Positions 41,031 through 50,016 of a DNA stretch of 64,000 nt are shown one piece after another. The DNA comes from CALCKW01 sp033852095 (GTDB lineage Bacteria; Pseudomonadota; Gammaproteobacteria; CALCKW01). Every line of letters starts with the position of its first letter. Positions within the stretch are counted from its first letter, which is position 1. The notes beneath the pieces were generated by a model. The model saw only the letters and a program-made list of their open reading frames with translations. It ran no database searches and had not been told where the DNA came from. A program made the translations under genes and the position numbers. The stretch is taken from positions 7,748 through 71,747 of the forward strand of contig JAWSVD010000097.1 in NCBI GenBank assembly GCA_033852095.1, in the 5' to 3' direction.

Positions 41031-42668
41031 ATGTCCCAGGACAATCGTATTGCCCGAGTAAAAGCCCAAATTGCTGAACATGGTGTCGAGGTTTCAGGAG
41101 AGTTGTTCTACAACCTCAGTTTCGAAGAGCTCTTCGCGCACGAAACCGACCCCAGTCTCGACGGTTTAGGAAAAGGCCATGTCACCAGCACCGGCGCTGT
41201 CTGTGTCTATTCAGGGCGCTTTACTGGTCGATCAGCCAAAGACAAATACCTGGTTCAGGACGACACTACCCGCGACACCGTGTGGTGGAAAGACGGCGCC
41301 AATGGCTCGGACAACCAGCCCCTAAAACCCGAAACTTGGTCTGCAGTGAAATCGGTTACATCGGGCGATCTGCGAGAGCAGAAAAAGCTCTACGTGATGG
41401 ATGTTTTCTGCGGCACCAACCCCGAGACGCGGCTGGCAGTGCGGGTTGTCACCGCGGTTGCCTGGGGCGCGCACTTCGTCAAGAATATGTTCATTCGCCC
41501 CGCGGACGATGAGCTCGATGGCTTTGTCCCCGACTGGACCATCCTGCACGCGCCGACTGCTGAATTCAGCGACCATGCCGCACACGGCATGCGCTCCGAG
41601 GTCTTCGCTTGTTTCAACATCAGCGAGCGCGCTACCTGCGTGGGCGGCACCTGGTACGGCGGCGAGTTGAAGAAGGGCATCTTTTCGATGATGAACTACT
41701 TCCTGCCACTCAAGGGCATAGGTTCATTCCACTGCTCGGCCAACGAAGGGCAGGACGGTGATACTGCTCTGTTCTTTGGCTTGTCGGGCACCGGCAAGAC
41801 CACGCTCTCCACCGACCCCAAGCGCGGCTTGATCGGCGACGACGAGCACGGCTGGGACGACCAGGGCGTGTTCAACTACGAGGGCGGCTGTTACGCCAAA
41901 ACTATCGACCTCACCGCTGAGAAAGAGCCGGAAATCTTCAACGCGATTCGACGCGATGCGCTGCTCGAGAACGTGCCCTTAATCGACGGCGTGCCGGATT
42001 TCTCCGACAAGTCGCTGACCGAGAACACCCGCGTCTCTTACCCCATCGAGCACATCGACAACATCGTGCGTCCGGTATCCCGCGGTGGCCACCCCAAGAA
42101 CATCATCTTCCTGACCTGTGATGCCTTTGGTGTCTTGCCACCGGTGAGCAAGCTGACATCCGAGCAGGCTAAGTACTTCTACCTGAACGGTTACACTGCC
42201 AAGGTCGCGGGCACTGAGCTGGGCCTGACCGAGCCCACCGCTGCATTCTCCGCGTGTTTCGGCGGCGCTTTCTTGACTGTTCACCCGACCCAGTACGGTG
42301 AGATTTTGGGTCAGAAAATGGCCGAGCATGGCTCGAGCGCCTGGTTGCTGAACACCGGATGGAGTGGTGGCGGTTACGGCGTGGGCGAGCGCATGTCGCT
42401 GAAAATCACCCGCGCGATCATCGACGCTATTTTTGACGGCAGCCTGCTTGCCGCCGATTACGTCGACATGGACGTGTTCGGCCTGGCGATGCCCACGGCG
42501 GTAAACGGTGTGGAATCCAGCATATTGGAGCCGCGCAATACCTGGGGCGACAAGGCTGCCTATGACGCGCAGCGTGACAAGTTGGCTAAAATGTTTGTCG
42601 CCAACTTCGCGCGTTACACCGACACGGCTAACGGCAAGGCATTGGTGGCCGCCGGCCCCAAGCCTTAA
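41031..42668 (+). CDS. pckA: Phosphoenolpyruvate carboxykinase (ATP)
   Basis: A 545-residue enzyme converting oxaloacetate and ATP to PEP, the entry to gluconeogenesis. ATG 41031 follows CGGAG. The kinase-1a P-loop is FGLSGTGKTTLSTDPKRGLIGDDEHGW (about residue 250 on; only the key part is GLSGTGKTTLS). YSGRFTGRSAKDKY near the N-terminus is the substrate-binding Arg region, and GGCYAKTIDL and NTGWSGGGYGVGERM are also typical. The length is usual for ATP-type PckA. It has its own promoter region and is convergent with the M48 protease gene. Confidence 0.97.
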   Translation: MSQDNRIARVKAQIAEHGVEVSGELFYNLSFEELFAHETDPSLDGLGKGHVTSTGAVCVYSGRFTGRSAKDKYLVQDDTTRDTVWWKDGANGSDNQPLKPETWSAVKSVTSGDLREQKKLYVMDVFCGTNPETRLAVRVVTAVAWGAHFVKNMFIRPADDELDGFVPDWTILHAPTAEFSDHAAHGMRSEVFACFNISERATCVGGTWYGGELKKGIFSMMNYFLPLKGIGSFHCSANEGQDGDTALFFGLSGTGKTTLSTDPKRGLIGDDEHGWDDQGVFNYEGGCYAKTIDLTAEKEPEIFNAIRRDALLENVPLIDGVPDFSDKSLTENTRVSYPIEHIDNIVRPVSRGGHPKNIIFLTCDAFGVLPPVSKLTSEQAKYFYLNGYTAKVAGTELGLTEPTAAFSACFGGAFLTVHPTQYGEILGQKMAEHGSSAWLLNTGWSGGGYGVGERMSLKITRAIIDAIFDGSLLAADYVDMDVFGLAMPTAVNGVESSILEPRNTWGDKAAYDAQRDKLAKMFVANFARYTDTANGKALVAAGPKP

Positions 42669-42674
42669 GGCAAA

Positions 42675-42704
42675 GCAGCTGATGCTGGGCTGAGGGGCAG
42701 CTGC
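42675..42704 (+). terminator. Weak hairpin after pckA
   Basis: GCAGCTG at 42675 pairs with CAGCTGC at 42698 and is followed by TCTCTT. It lies 7 bases past the pckA stop, in the only gap before the convergent gene. The T-run is poor, so efficiency is doubtful. Confidence 0.3.
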
Positions 42705-42743
42705 TCTCTTGCAACCAGCATCTCAGCGGGCGCTCGATCGAGA

Positions 42744-44159
42744 TCAATGATCGGGCGCTGTCGCTGCTTTTGACGGGCGCTCTTGTAGCGCCCGTTCTTG
42801 TGTCTGCTCCAGTTTTGTCTGCAGCCGCACCGCTGTGGCGGAGTCGGCGGGTGCCAGCTCCAGCGCCTGCTCAAACAGGCTGGCAGCTGCTGTAAAATCA
42901 CGCTGCAGCAGGTGATGCTCTGCCAGCCAGCGTAGCGCTTGCAGGTCCTCTCCGGCCTGAGCGTAATACTGCGACAGGGTTTGATAGCCCAAGGGCCAGG
43001 CGTTGCCGTGTTGGCGCTCGAAATCCAGCAGCTCCGCCGCTGCCTGCGGGTGTTCGCCTTGCGCCGCGAGCAGCTCAGCGCGCAGCTGCGTGGCTGGGTA
43101 CCAATGCGGGAAGTCGACTTGTAAATCCGCGAGTGTGCTCAAAGCCGCTGAGCGTTTGCCCAGCGCGGCTTCGATACGCGCGTTGAGCAAGGCTGCGGTG
43201 CGGTGCCTGGCCAGCTTGTCATCCAGTAGGTCAAAGGCGCGCCGAGCAGTCTTGGCATCATTGGCCAGCAGCGCAGTGAGGGCCAGCGCGTAGGGGCGGG
43301 CAGCGCTGTTGAGTGGGGCTCGCACCAGAGCGGCGACCCGGGCTTGGTGCAGCAGAAAGGCCGCGTGGTTGTCCTCGCCCTGTTCTTCAAATTGGCGTGC
43401 GCTGTCCCAGGCGTCCGCAATGCGCGATTGCGTGACTGGGTGCGTCTGTAGGTACTCCAGGCCGTGCCCTTGGTTGAGCTGTTCCTTGACCGCCAGGCCC
43501 TCGAACATCTCCGCCATGCCTTCCGGTCTGAAGCCGGCGATGCTCATGAAGCGCTGGCCCGCGCGGTCCGCCTCGCGCTCGTGCTGGCGCGAATAGTCGA
43601 GCAGGCTTTGATTGGCTGTGGCGAGGCCGGAATAGAGCGTCGCCTGCGCCGCATCGGGGTTGTCCCGCAGCACCAACGCGGCAGCCACCACAGCAGCCAT
43701 CGCCGCTAGGCTGGCCTGGTTTTGGCGCTGCACGAAGCGGTGGATATGGCGCTGACTTAAGTGTGCAAGCTCATGTGCCAGCACGCTGACCAGGGAGGAT
43801 TCGGTCTTGGCGTCGAGCACCAGGCCCGCGAAAACACCGATATAACCGCCGGGCAGGGCGAAGGCGTTGACGGATTGATCCGTGAACAGGGTCAGGCTGA
43901 CGTGCGGCAGCTGCAGTGCATTGGCGCTGCTCAGGGTGGTGATCAGCCCTGTCAGGTAGTCGTGTAACTCGACATCGTTGAGGGTGGGGTTGCGCTGGCT
44001 GGCGCTGTGCATGGCCGCTCTGCCGAGCTCCGCCAGCTGCTGATTGTCGGCGCTGGCGTTGCCCAGATTGGGCAGTTCGGCCGAGGTGCTGGAGGCCAGC
44101 AAAAGCAGCGCGCACAGCATCGCCGCAGGGCCTTTATGGTGGCGACTGGGCGATAGCAT
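42744..44159 (-). CDS. bepA: M48 family metalloprotease with TPR region (BepA-like)
   Basis: An exported protein of about 471 residues (start at 44159 chosen for a good signal peptide, MLCALLLLASSTSAE region; ATG 44213 would overlap the tusA start). The zinc protease motif is LAHELAHLSQRHIHR, with the third ligand in HEREADRAGQRFM. The C-terminal 200 residues are TPR-like helical repeats (LRWLAEHHLLQRDFTAAASLFEQALELAP). BepA proteases degrade stalled outer-membrane assembly intermediates, such as LptD and BamA-bound proteins, in the periplasm. It is divergent from tusA. Confidence 0.85.
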   Translation of the reverse strand: MLSPSRHHKGPAAMLCALLLLASSTSAELPNLGNASADNQQLAELGRAAMHSASQRNPTLNDVELHDYLTGLITTLSSANALQLPHVSLTLFTDQSVNAFALPGGYIGVFAGLVLDAKTESSLVSVLAHELAHLSQRHIHRFVQRQNQASLAAMAAVVAAALVLRDNPDAAQATLYSGLATANQSLLDYSRQHEREADRAGQRFMSIAGFRPEGMAEMFEGLAVKEQLNQGHGLEYLQTHPVTQSRIADAWDSARQFEEQGEDNHAAFLLHQARVAALVRAPLNSAARPYALALTALLANDAKTARRAFDLLDDKLARHRTAALLNARIEAALGKRSAALSTLADLQVDFPHWYPATQLRAELLAAQGEHPQAAAELLDFERQHGNAWPLGYQTLSQYYAQAGEDLQALRWLAEHHLLQRDFTAAASLFEQALELAPADSATAVRLQTKLEQTQERALQERPSKAATAPDH

Positions 44160-44211
44160 CTTGGCGCGGTGCAGGGCAGCGGTTAGAATGTTTGTTTTTG
44201 GCGAGATTTTC

Positions 44212-44457
44212 ATGGCCTCAGTCGACGATATTGTTGCGGATCACACGCTAGACGCTTCTGGTTTGACGTGTCCGCTGCCCATTTTAAGGGCTAAAAAAAC
44301 CTTGGCGGCAATGAACTCCGGTGAAACGGTGCACATTATCGCGACGGACGCAGGCTCGGCGCGCGATATTCCCGTGTTTGCAAAACAACTGGGCCATGCA
44401 CTGGAGCATTCGGCTGAGGCGCAAGGGGCATTTCATTTTGTCTTGCGCAAAGCGTAG
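44212..44457 (+). CDS. tusA: TusA/SirA-family sulfur carrier protein
   Basis: An 81-residue protein with the invariant LTCPLPILRAKKTLAAM motif, whose Cys carries persulfide sulfur. GETVHIIATDAGSARDIPVFAKQLGH completes the fold. The family relays sulfur to tRNA thiolation or molybdopterin enzymes. It starts with ATG 44212 directly opposite the start region of the M48 protease gene, a common TusA neighbour in gammaproteobacteria. Confidence 0.92.
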   Translation: MASVDDIVADHTLDASGLTCPLPILRAKKTLAAMNSGETVHIIATDAGSARDIPVFAKQLGHALEHSAEAQGAFHFVLRKA

Positions 44458-44570
44458 TCGATCGAAGAGTTGATTTTGCAAGGCCCATATCACTGATGGC
44501 GCTTTTATTCCCCTGATCGATCATACTGAGACCGATCAGATCATCAAAATATCCGGAGAATTCGCAGCGG

Positions 44571-44588
44571 GCGTGAAACTTTTCACGC
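44571..44588. promoter_or_regulatory. 18-bp palindrome upstream of ilvI
   Basis: GCGTGAAA and TTTCACGC form an exact inverted repeat with a CT centre, 47 bases upstream of the ilvI start. It may be an operator. I see no leader peptide rich in branched-chain codons, so classical ilv attenuation is not supported here. Confidence 0.35.
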
Positions 44589-44634
44589 GCTGGCAGCTGT
44601 GCGGGTTCAACAAGCATTGTAGAGGTCGAAGACT

Positions 44635-46356
44635 GTGGAACTTTCGGGCGGCGAAATACTGTTCGCATCTTTAAAAGAAGAGGGCGTTGAATTTGTATTC
44701 GGCTACCCTGGTGGCGCTGTGTTGCATATCTATGACGCGCTGTTTCAGCAAGACGATATCAAACACATCTTGGTGCGGCACGAGCAGGCGGCGGCCCATG
44801 CCGCGGATGGTTATGCCCGTTCCACCGGCAAACCCGGTGTCTGCCTGGCTACCTCGGGCCCTGGTGCTACCAACATCGTGACAGGCTTGGCAACAGCCTA
44901 CATGGACTCCATCCCAATGGTGGCCATCACCGGTCAGGTGAACCAGGCGATGATCGGCACCGACGCTTTTCAAGAGTGCGACATCATCGGCATTTCCAGG
45001 CCCTGTGTGAAACACAACTTCCTGGTGACTTCCCTGGAAGACCTGGCACCCACAATTAAGAAGGCCTTTCACATCGCCACCACCGGTCGGCCCGGACCGG
45101 TGCTGATCGACATTCCCAAAAACATCACCGCGCCCGATGTGCGTGTGCCCTTCGAGTACCCCAAGGAAGTGTCCATTCGCTCCTACAACCCGGTCACGGG
45201 CGGGCACTTGGGGCAGGTGCGCAAGGCGGTGGATCAGCTGGTAAAGGCCAAACGGCCGGTCATTTATTTTGGCGGCGGCGTGGTGCTCGGGGAGGCCAGC
45301 GCAGAGCTGACCCAGCTGGGCAAGGAGCTGGGCTATCCTGTCACCGGCACCCTGATGGGGCTGGGCGCCTACCCGGCGAGCGACGAGCAGTTTGTCGGCA
45401 TGCTGGGCATGCACGGCACCTACGAAGCCAATATGGCGATGCACGAATGTGATGTGTTGCTGTGTGTGGGCGCGCGCTTTGACGACCGGGTGACCGGCGA
45501 ACTGAAGACCTTCTGCCCGCACGCGCGGGTGATTCACATCGACATCGACCCCGCGAGCATCGCCAAGAACGTCGCGGTGGATATCCCCATCGTCGGTGAT
45601 GTGCGCAAAGTGCTGCAAGAGATGCTGGCCTGTCTGGCCGAGAGCAACGCGCGCGCTGATGCCGGCGACATGACCGCCTGGTGGAAGCAGATCAACGTCT
45701 GGCGCGATGTGGATTCCTACGCCTATGACCGCAACAGCGGCACCATCAAGCCGCAGCGCGTGATCGAAGTGCTCTATGAGGCCACGCACGGCGAGGCCTT
45801 TGTCACCTCCGACGTGGGCCAGCACCAGATGTTCGCCGCGCAGTTCTACAAATTCAACAAGCCGCGCCGCTGGGTGAATTCGGGCGGACTGGGCACCATG
45901 GGCTTTGGCCTGCCGGCAGCGATGGGCGTGAAAATGGCGCACCCGGACGCCGACGTGGCCTGCGTCACCGGCGAGGGCAGTATCCAAATGTGCATCCAAG
46001 AGCTCGCCACCTGCAAGCAATACAACATGCCGATCAAAATACTGAACCTGAACAACGGTTATCTGGGCATGGTGCGGCAGTGGCAGGAGTTTAATTACGA
46101 CGGCCGCTATTCCAGCTCCTACGTCGATGCGCTGCCCGATTTCGTCAAGCTGGCCGAGGCCTATGGCCACGTTGGCATTCAGGTCAAAGACCCTGCGGAT
46201 CTCGAAGGGGCGATCAAAGAAGCGTTTGCCCTGAAGGACAGGCTGGTGTTTTTGGATATCCTCACCGACCCCGAAGAAAACGTCTACCCCATGATCGAAG
46301 CGGGCAAAGGGCACCATGAAATGCGGCTCAACCCCAAGCGCAGCGAGTTTAATTGA
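44635..46356 (+). CDS. ilvI: Acetolactate synthase large (catalytic) subunit
   Basis: A 573-residue ThDP enzyme making acetolactate or acetohydroxybutyrate, the first common step of valine and isoleucine synthesis. GTG 44635 is preceded by AGAGGT. Motifs are VFGYPGGAVLHIYD with the following HEQAAAHAADGYAR (catalytic Glu), the FAD-region GARFDDRVTG, and the ThDP motif GEGSIQMCIQELATCKQYN with NNGYLGMVRQWQ. It is followed by ilvH after one base. Confidence 0.97.
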   Translation: MELSGGEILFASLKEEGVEFVFGYPGGAVLHIYDALFQQDDIKHILVRHEQAAAHAADGYARSTGKPGVCLATSGPGATNIVTGLATAYMDSIPMVAITGQVNQAMIGTDAFQECDIIGISRPCVKHNFLVTSLEDLAPTIKKAFHIATTGRPGPVLIDIPKNITAPDVRVPFEYPKEVSIRSYNPVTGGHLGQVRKAVDQLVKAKRPVIYFGGGVVLGEASAELTQLGKELGYPVTGTLMGLGAYPASDEQFVGMLGMHGTYEANMAMHECDVLLCVGARFDDRVTGELKTFCPHARVIHIDIDPASIAKNVAVDIPIVGDVRKVLQEMLACLAESNARADAGDMTAWWKQINVWRDVDSYAYDRNSGTIKPQRVIEVLYEATHGEAFVTSDVGQHQMFAAQFYKFNKPRRWVNSGGLGTMGFGLPAAMGVKMAHPDADVACVTGEGSIQMCIQELATCKQYNMPIKILNLNNGYLGMVRQWQEFNYDGRYSSSYVDALPDFVKLAEAYGHVGIQVKDPADLEGAIKEAFALKDRLVFLDILTDPEENVYPMIEAGKGHHEMRLNPKRSEFN

Positions 46357-46357
46357 A

Positions 46358-46849
46358 ATGCGGCACACCATATCCATATTGATTGAAAACGAATCGGGTG
46401 CTTTGTCGCGTGTGGCGGGGCTTTATTCCGCCCGTGGCTACAACATCGAATCGCTGACGGTCGCGCCAACTGACGATCCTTCGCTGTCGCGCATGACGGT
46501 GGTCACCAGTGGCCCCGATCACGTGATCGAGCAAATCACCAAACAGACCAATAAATTGATCGAAGTGGTGAAGGTAGTCGACTTGACCAACACCGCGCAC
46601 GTGACCCGCGAATTGATGCTGATCAAATTGCGCGCAATCGGTGCCGCCCGTGAAGAGGTGAAACGTCTCACCGATATCTTCAGGGGCAAAATTGTCGACG
46701 TCACCGAGACCACCTACGTGGTAGAGATCACGGGCGAGTGCGGCAAATTGGACGCCTTCGTCAGCGCTGTGGGGCAGGGGCAGATCTTGGAGGTTGTGCG
46801 CTCGGGTGCCAGTGGCATGGCGCGCGGCGAAAAGAGCTTAAAAGTCTAG
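46358..46849 (+). CDS. ilvH: Acetolactate synthase small (regulatory) subunit
   Basis: A 163-residue protein with an N-terminal ACT domain (HTISILIENESGALSRVAGLYSARG) that binds valine for feedback inhibition and a C-terminal domain (FRGKIVDVTETTYVVEITG) that stimulates the large subunit. The ATG lies one base after the ilvI stop. Confidence 0.97.
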   Translation: MRHTISILIENESGALSRVAGLYSARGYNIESLTVAPTDDPSLSRMTVVTSGPDHVIEQITKQTNKLIEVVKVVDLTNTAHVTRELMLIKLRAIGAAREEVKRLTDIFRGKIVDVTETTYVVEITGECGKLDAFVSAVGQGQILEVVRSGASGMARGEKSLKV

Positions 46850-46899
46850 CGACTATACTGCGGCAGCCGCCAGGAGCGTCTGCGCAGCTACCGTTGGCG

Positions 46900-46926
46900 G
46901 GAAGTTCTGAAACTATCAGAGCTTCC
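46900..46926 (+). terminator. Hairpin between ilvH and pssA
   Basis: GGAAGTTCTGA and TCAGAGCTTCC pair over 11 bp (one G-T pair) with a 5-base loop. No T-run follows; the sequence continues into TATACAAT, which could be a -10 box for pssA. In relatives ilvC often stands between ilvH and pssA; here only this gap remains. Confidence 0.45.
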
Positions 46927-46967
46927 CTATACAATCTCACTTTAAATTCGACAAATTGCGAGCGACT

Positions 46968-47726
46968 ATGGCCAGTGGTCAACCGGGCCGCGGCATCTAC
47001 CTGCTGCCTAATCTATTCACCACTTCTGCGTTGTTCGCCGGATTTTTCTCGATAATCGCTGCGCTCGACGGCAACTTCGACAAGGCCGTTATCGCGACCC
47101 TGGTCGCCATGGTGATGGACACCTTGGACGGCCGCGTGGCGCGCATGACAAATACCCAGTCCGCCTTCGGCGCCGAGTACGATTCCCTCGCGGACGTGGT
47201 CTCCTTTGGCGTAGCGCCGGCGCTGCAGATGTACCTCTGGTCGCTGCAATATGCGCCTGGCAATGGACTCGGTCAGTTGGGCTGGATCGTCTGTTTTGTC
47301 TTCGCCGCGTGTGCAGCGTTGCGTCTGGCGCGCTTTAACGTGCAGCTGGGCACGTCGGACAAGCGCTTTTTTCAGGGGCTCGCCAGCCCGGCCTCGGCCG
47401 GGGTGGTGGTCAGCGCCATCTGGATGATGTACGACCTGGGCATGAACGGCCAAGAAGTGCTGTGGTTCAGCTTGCCGCTGACTCTTGTAGCGGGGCTGTT
47501 GATGGTCAGCCGCTTTGCCTACTACAGCTTTAAAGACCTGGGTGAAAAGCGCCAGCTGCCCTTTGTCGCCACCTTGTTGCTGGTGGGCTTGTTCGCCTTC
47601 GCGTCCATCGATCCGCCGAAAGTGCTGTTCACCGGCTTCGCGCTCTACGCCGCATCTGGCCCAGCCACTGCGCTGTGGACTTGGGTGCGTCGCCGCAACC
47701 GTCAACAGACACGATTGGGTGATTGA
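46968..47726 (+). CDS. pssA: CDP-diacylglycerol-serine O-phosphatidyltransferase (type II)
   Basis: A 252-residue integral membrane enzyme making phosphatidylserine, the precursor of phosphatidylethanolamine. The catalytic CDP-alcohol phosphotransferase signature is DTLDGRVARMTNTQSAFG followed by EYDSLADVVSFGVAPA (three conserved Asp). About 6-8 membrane segments follow. It belongs to the Bacillus-like family and not to the PLD-like E. coli PssA. ATG 46968 is chosen over TTG 46956. Confidence 0.93.
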   Translation: MASGQPGRGIYLLPNLFTTSALFAGFFSIIAALDGNFDKAVIATLVAMVMDTLDGRVARMTNTQSAFGAEYDSLADVVSFGVAPALQMYLWSLQYAPGNGLGQLGWIVCFVFAACAALRLARFNVQLGTSDKRFFQGLASPASAGVVVSAIWMMYDLGMNGQEVLWFSLPLTLVAGLLMVSRFAYYSFKDLGEKRQLPFVATLLLVGLFAFASIDPPKVLFTGFALYAASGPATALWTWVRRRNRQQTRLGD

Positions 47727-48498
47727 TCCCGCTCATCGGGGCGCTTATTTGCAGGCCCTGGGCATAGAGCAGTGGCAGCCGCGTGCGCTGCCGATTGTCG
47801 AGCAGCCAACACCCGCCGAAGAAGCCGCGTCTGAAGACGTTGACGGCACAGCGGCTTTGCGCGCCGACGTTTCAGCCGCTGAGGCCCCAATTGCTGAAGC
47901 GCTCGTCAATGAGCAGGTCGTAGCCGAGCAGATCGTCGAGCCAACCGCAGCAGTGGCCGTGACACCAGGCCCCGAAGTTGTGGTCGTCGCGCCAGAAGTT
48001 GTCAGCGCCACGGTGGTGGTGCAGCCCCCCGCGGTCAACCAGCTGCCGCTGCGAGAGCAACTGACTGACCGGCGTATAGAAGTCGATTTGGCCCGCGCAT
48101 CTGTGACTTGGGCATCCCCACCTTCGGCCGCTGCTGGTCTTGCCGTGTTGGGTATCAACGCGGTGGGCAGTGAGCTGCAGCCGGTGGGTTTTGACACCGA
48201 TTTTGCTGTGCTGCAGAAAATGCTGACGGCCATCAATGTCGACATCGCGCAATGCGCAGTGGGCGGCCTGAGCTGGGCAGCCCCCGGGCCTGCGCTGCAG
48301 ATCCCCTATGCTTTGATCCTGGTGGACAGCGGTGAAGACGGCGCTGCGCTGATCGCGCAGTGGCCGGGCGAACTGCTGCAGCTGCAGGGCGCACAGGCGG
48401 TGATTGCACCGCACCCGCGCATGTTTGCACAGGGCACCGCACTGAAGCGCCAGGCGTGGAACGCGCTGCAGCAACTGCAGAAGCTCTGGAGCAGTTAG
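47719..48498 (+). CDS. HolD-like protein (DNA polymerase III psi subunit), enlarged
   Basis: A 259-residue protein starting with GTG 47719, overlapping the pssA stop. Its start (RGAYLQALGIEQWQPRALP) matches the conserved clamp-loader-binding N-terminus of psi (E. coli LQQLGITQWSLRRP). Its end (LQLQGAQAVIAPHP and KRQAWNALQQLQKLW) fits the end of HolD (LSLEGAQVASPALT, RAALWQQI). Between them is an insertion of about 100 Ala/Val/Glu/Pro-rich residues. E. coli psi has 137 residues. The rimI gene follows with a 1-base overlap, the same order as holD-rimI in E. coli. The assignment rests on these short matches and synteny. Confidence 0.65.
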   Translation: MIDPAHRGAYLQALGIEQWQPRALPIVEQPTPAEEAASEDVDGTAALRADVSAAEAPIAEALVNEQVVAEQIVEPTAAVAVTPGPEVVVVAPEVVSATVVVQPPAVNQLPLREQLTDRRIEVDLARASVTWASPPSAAAGLAVLGINAVGSELQPVGFDTDFAVLQKMLTAINVDIAQCAVGGLSWAAPGPALQIPYALILVDSGEDGAALIAQWPGELLQLQGAQAVIAPHPRMFAQGTALKRQAWNALQQLQKLWSS

Positions 48499-48938
48499 TG
48501 CTGCAGATCAGGGACATGCAGGCCTTTGATCTCGGCGCTGTGATGGCGCAAGAGCGCGCTGCCTACCTGATTCCCTGGGGGGAGAGCACCATGAGCAGCT
48601 GCCTTGTGGGCAATTACCGCTGTGAAGTCGGTTTCGACGGCGGGCAGATGGTCGCGCACATGATCAGCCAGCTGATTCTCGACGAACTCCACCTGCTCAA
48701 TCTCTGTGTTTCTTCATCACGCCAGCGCGAGGGCATAGGCCTGTCTTTGCTGCAGCATCTGCTCGACAGCGGGCGACGGCTCAAAGCCGCGCAGGTGTTT
48801 TTGGAAGTGCGCAGCGGCAACGCGCCGGCGCTGGCCTTGTACCGCGGCATGGGCTTTGAAAGCATCGGCGAGCGGCGGGGATACTACCGCGATAAAGGTG
48901 GCCGCGAAGACGCGATCGTGATGGCGACAAGCCTCTAA
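48498..48938 (+). CDS. rimI: Ribosomal protein S18-alanine N-acetyltransferase
   Basis: A 146-residue GNAT acetyltransferase starting at GTG 48498 inside the stop of the HolD-like gene. Motifs are the conserved PWGESTMSSCL segment, LHLLNLCVSSSRQREGIGLSLLQHLL (acetyl-CoA pyrophosphate loop) and LEVRSGNAPALALYRGMGFESIGERRGYY. These are the normal RimI hallmarks. It acetylates the N-terminal alanine of S18. Confidence 0.92.
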   Translation: MLQIRDMQAFDLGAVMAQERAAYLIPWGESTMSSCLVGNYRCEVGFDGGQMVAHMISQLILDELHLLNLCVSSSRQREGIGLSLLQHLLDSGRRLKAAQVFLEVRSGNAPALALYRGMGFESIGERRGYYRDKGGREDAIVMATSL

Positions 48939-49111
48939 CACGCGGCCCTTGCGGTGCTGTGGTTCCCCCTCATTTAAGTTTGTTTTTAGCGGGATGGGGC
49001 TGCAGTCGCTTGTTCGTCGACGCTGCCCGTCTGTTTCCTTCCTCCTAGGGCTTGTATTGTACGGCTGGGAGCTTTGATCTACAGTGATAGCTTCAACCAC
49101 CGGAGCCAATC

Positions 49112-49876
49112 ATGACAGAGACGAGTCGCAGCCATTTCCCCGCTAATATAAGCCACTGGCAAGAGCGCATTGATCTCGCCGCTGCCTTCCGTTGGACGGC
49201 GCGGATGGGCATGCACGAGGGCGTGGCCAATCACTTCTCGCTGGCGAGCAATGAGGCGGGCACGCAGTTTCTGATGAACCCAAACCAGCGGCATTTCGCC
49301 CGGCTCAAGGCCTCGGACATGCTGTTTTTGGACGCCGAAGACCGCGACACGCTCAGTGCGCCCGATGCCCCGGATCCCACCGCCTGGGGTCTGCACGGCT
49401 CCATCCACCGCAACTGCCCGCACGCGCGTTGTGTGATGCACGTGCACTCCATCCACGCCACGGTGCTGGCGAGCTTGCAAGATTCACGTCTGCCACCCAT
49501 CGATCAAAACAGCGCGATCTTTTTTAATCGGCACGTCGTCGATGAGCAGTACGGTGGTCTGGCCTTTGAGGCGGAGGGGGAGCGTTGCTCCGCGCTGCTC
49601 AGTGATGCCCGCAATAAAGTCATGATCATGGGCAACCACGGGGTGTTGGTGATCGGCGATTCCGTGGCCGATACCTTTGACCGCCTCTATTATTTTGAGC
49701 GGGCGGCTGAGACCTATATACGCGCGCTGCAGACCGGCCAGCCGCTGCGCATTCTGAGCGATGAGATCGCGGAGAAAACGGCCTCTGAGCTGGAGCAATA
49801 TCCCGACCTGGCGGTGGCGCATTTCGCCGAGCTGAAAGCAATCTTGGACGATGAAGGCTGCAATTACGCGGCTTAG
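49112..49876 (+). CDS. Class II aldolase/adducin family protein
   Basis: A 254-residue zinc-dependent aldolase-fold protein. MHVHSIHATVLAS supplies the HxH zinc ligands and NHGVLVIGDSVADTF the third His; EGVANHFSLA near the N-terminus is also typical. Families with this fold act on sugar phosphates (fuculose- or ribulose-phosphate aldolase/epimerase) or on small hydroxy acids. No sugar genes are near. It precedes the sarcosine oxidase operon by 140 bases, but a functional link is not evident. Confidence 0.8.
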   Translation: MTETSRSHFPANISHWQERIDLAAAFRWTARMGMHEGVANHFSLASNEAGTQFLMNPNQRHFARLKASDMLFLDAEDRDTLSAPDAPDPTAWGLHGSIHRNCPHARCVMHVHSIHATVLASLQDSRLPPIDQNSAIFFNRHVVDEQYGGLAFEAEGERCSALLSDARNKVMIMGNHGVLVIGDSVADTFDRLYYFERAAETYIRALQTGQPLRILSDEIAEKTASELEQYPDLAVAHFAELKAILDDEGCNYAA

Positions 49877-50016
49877 CTCGCGAAAAAATATCCCGTGAAT
49901 TTGGAAATCCAATACTAATGTTTGGCTGCATCGATAGTGCTGGTACACGCTTGTATCTGTGCTTAAAGTCGTAGCCAATACCCGATGTTATCCCGCTCAA
50001 CTGCATAGACTTCGCC

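Noticed and set aside
40810..41031. Short reading frame in the pckA leader
   Set aside because: It has no ribosome-binding site, an Arg/His/Cys-rich composition typical of noncoding GC-rich sequence, and it contains the palindrome.
42773..42795. Perfect 9-bp hairpin (ACGGGCGCT/AGCGCCCGT) as the pckA terminator
   Set aside because: It lies within the 3' coding part of the convergent M48 protease gene and has only a weak T-stretch; it may be incidental to the coding sequence.
44671..46377. Very long antisense frame opposite ilvI
   Set aside because: It mirrors the codon bias of ilvI, is His/Val-rich without any domain, and ilvI is unmistakable on the other strand.
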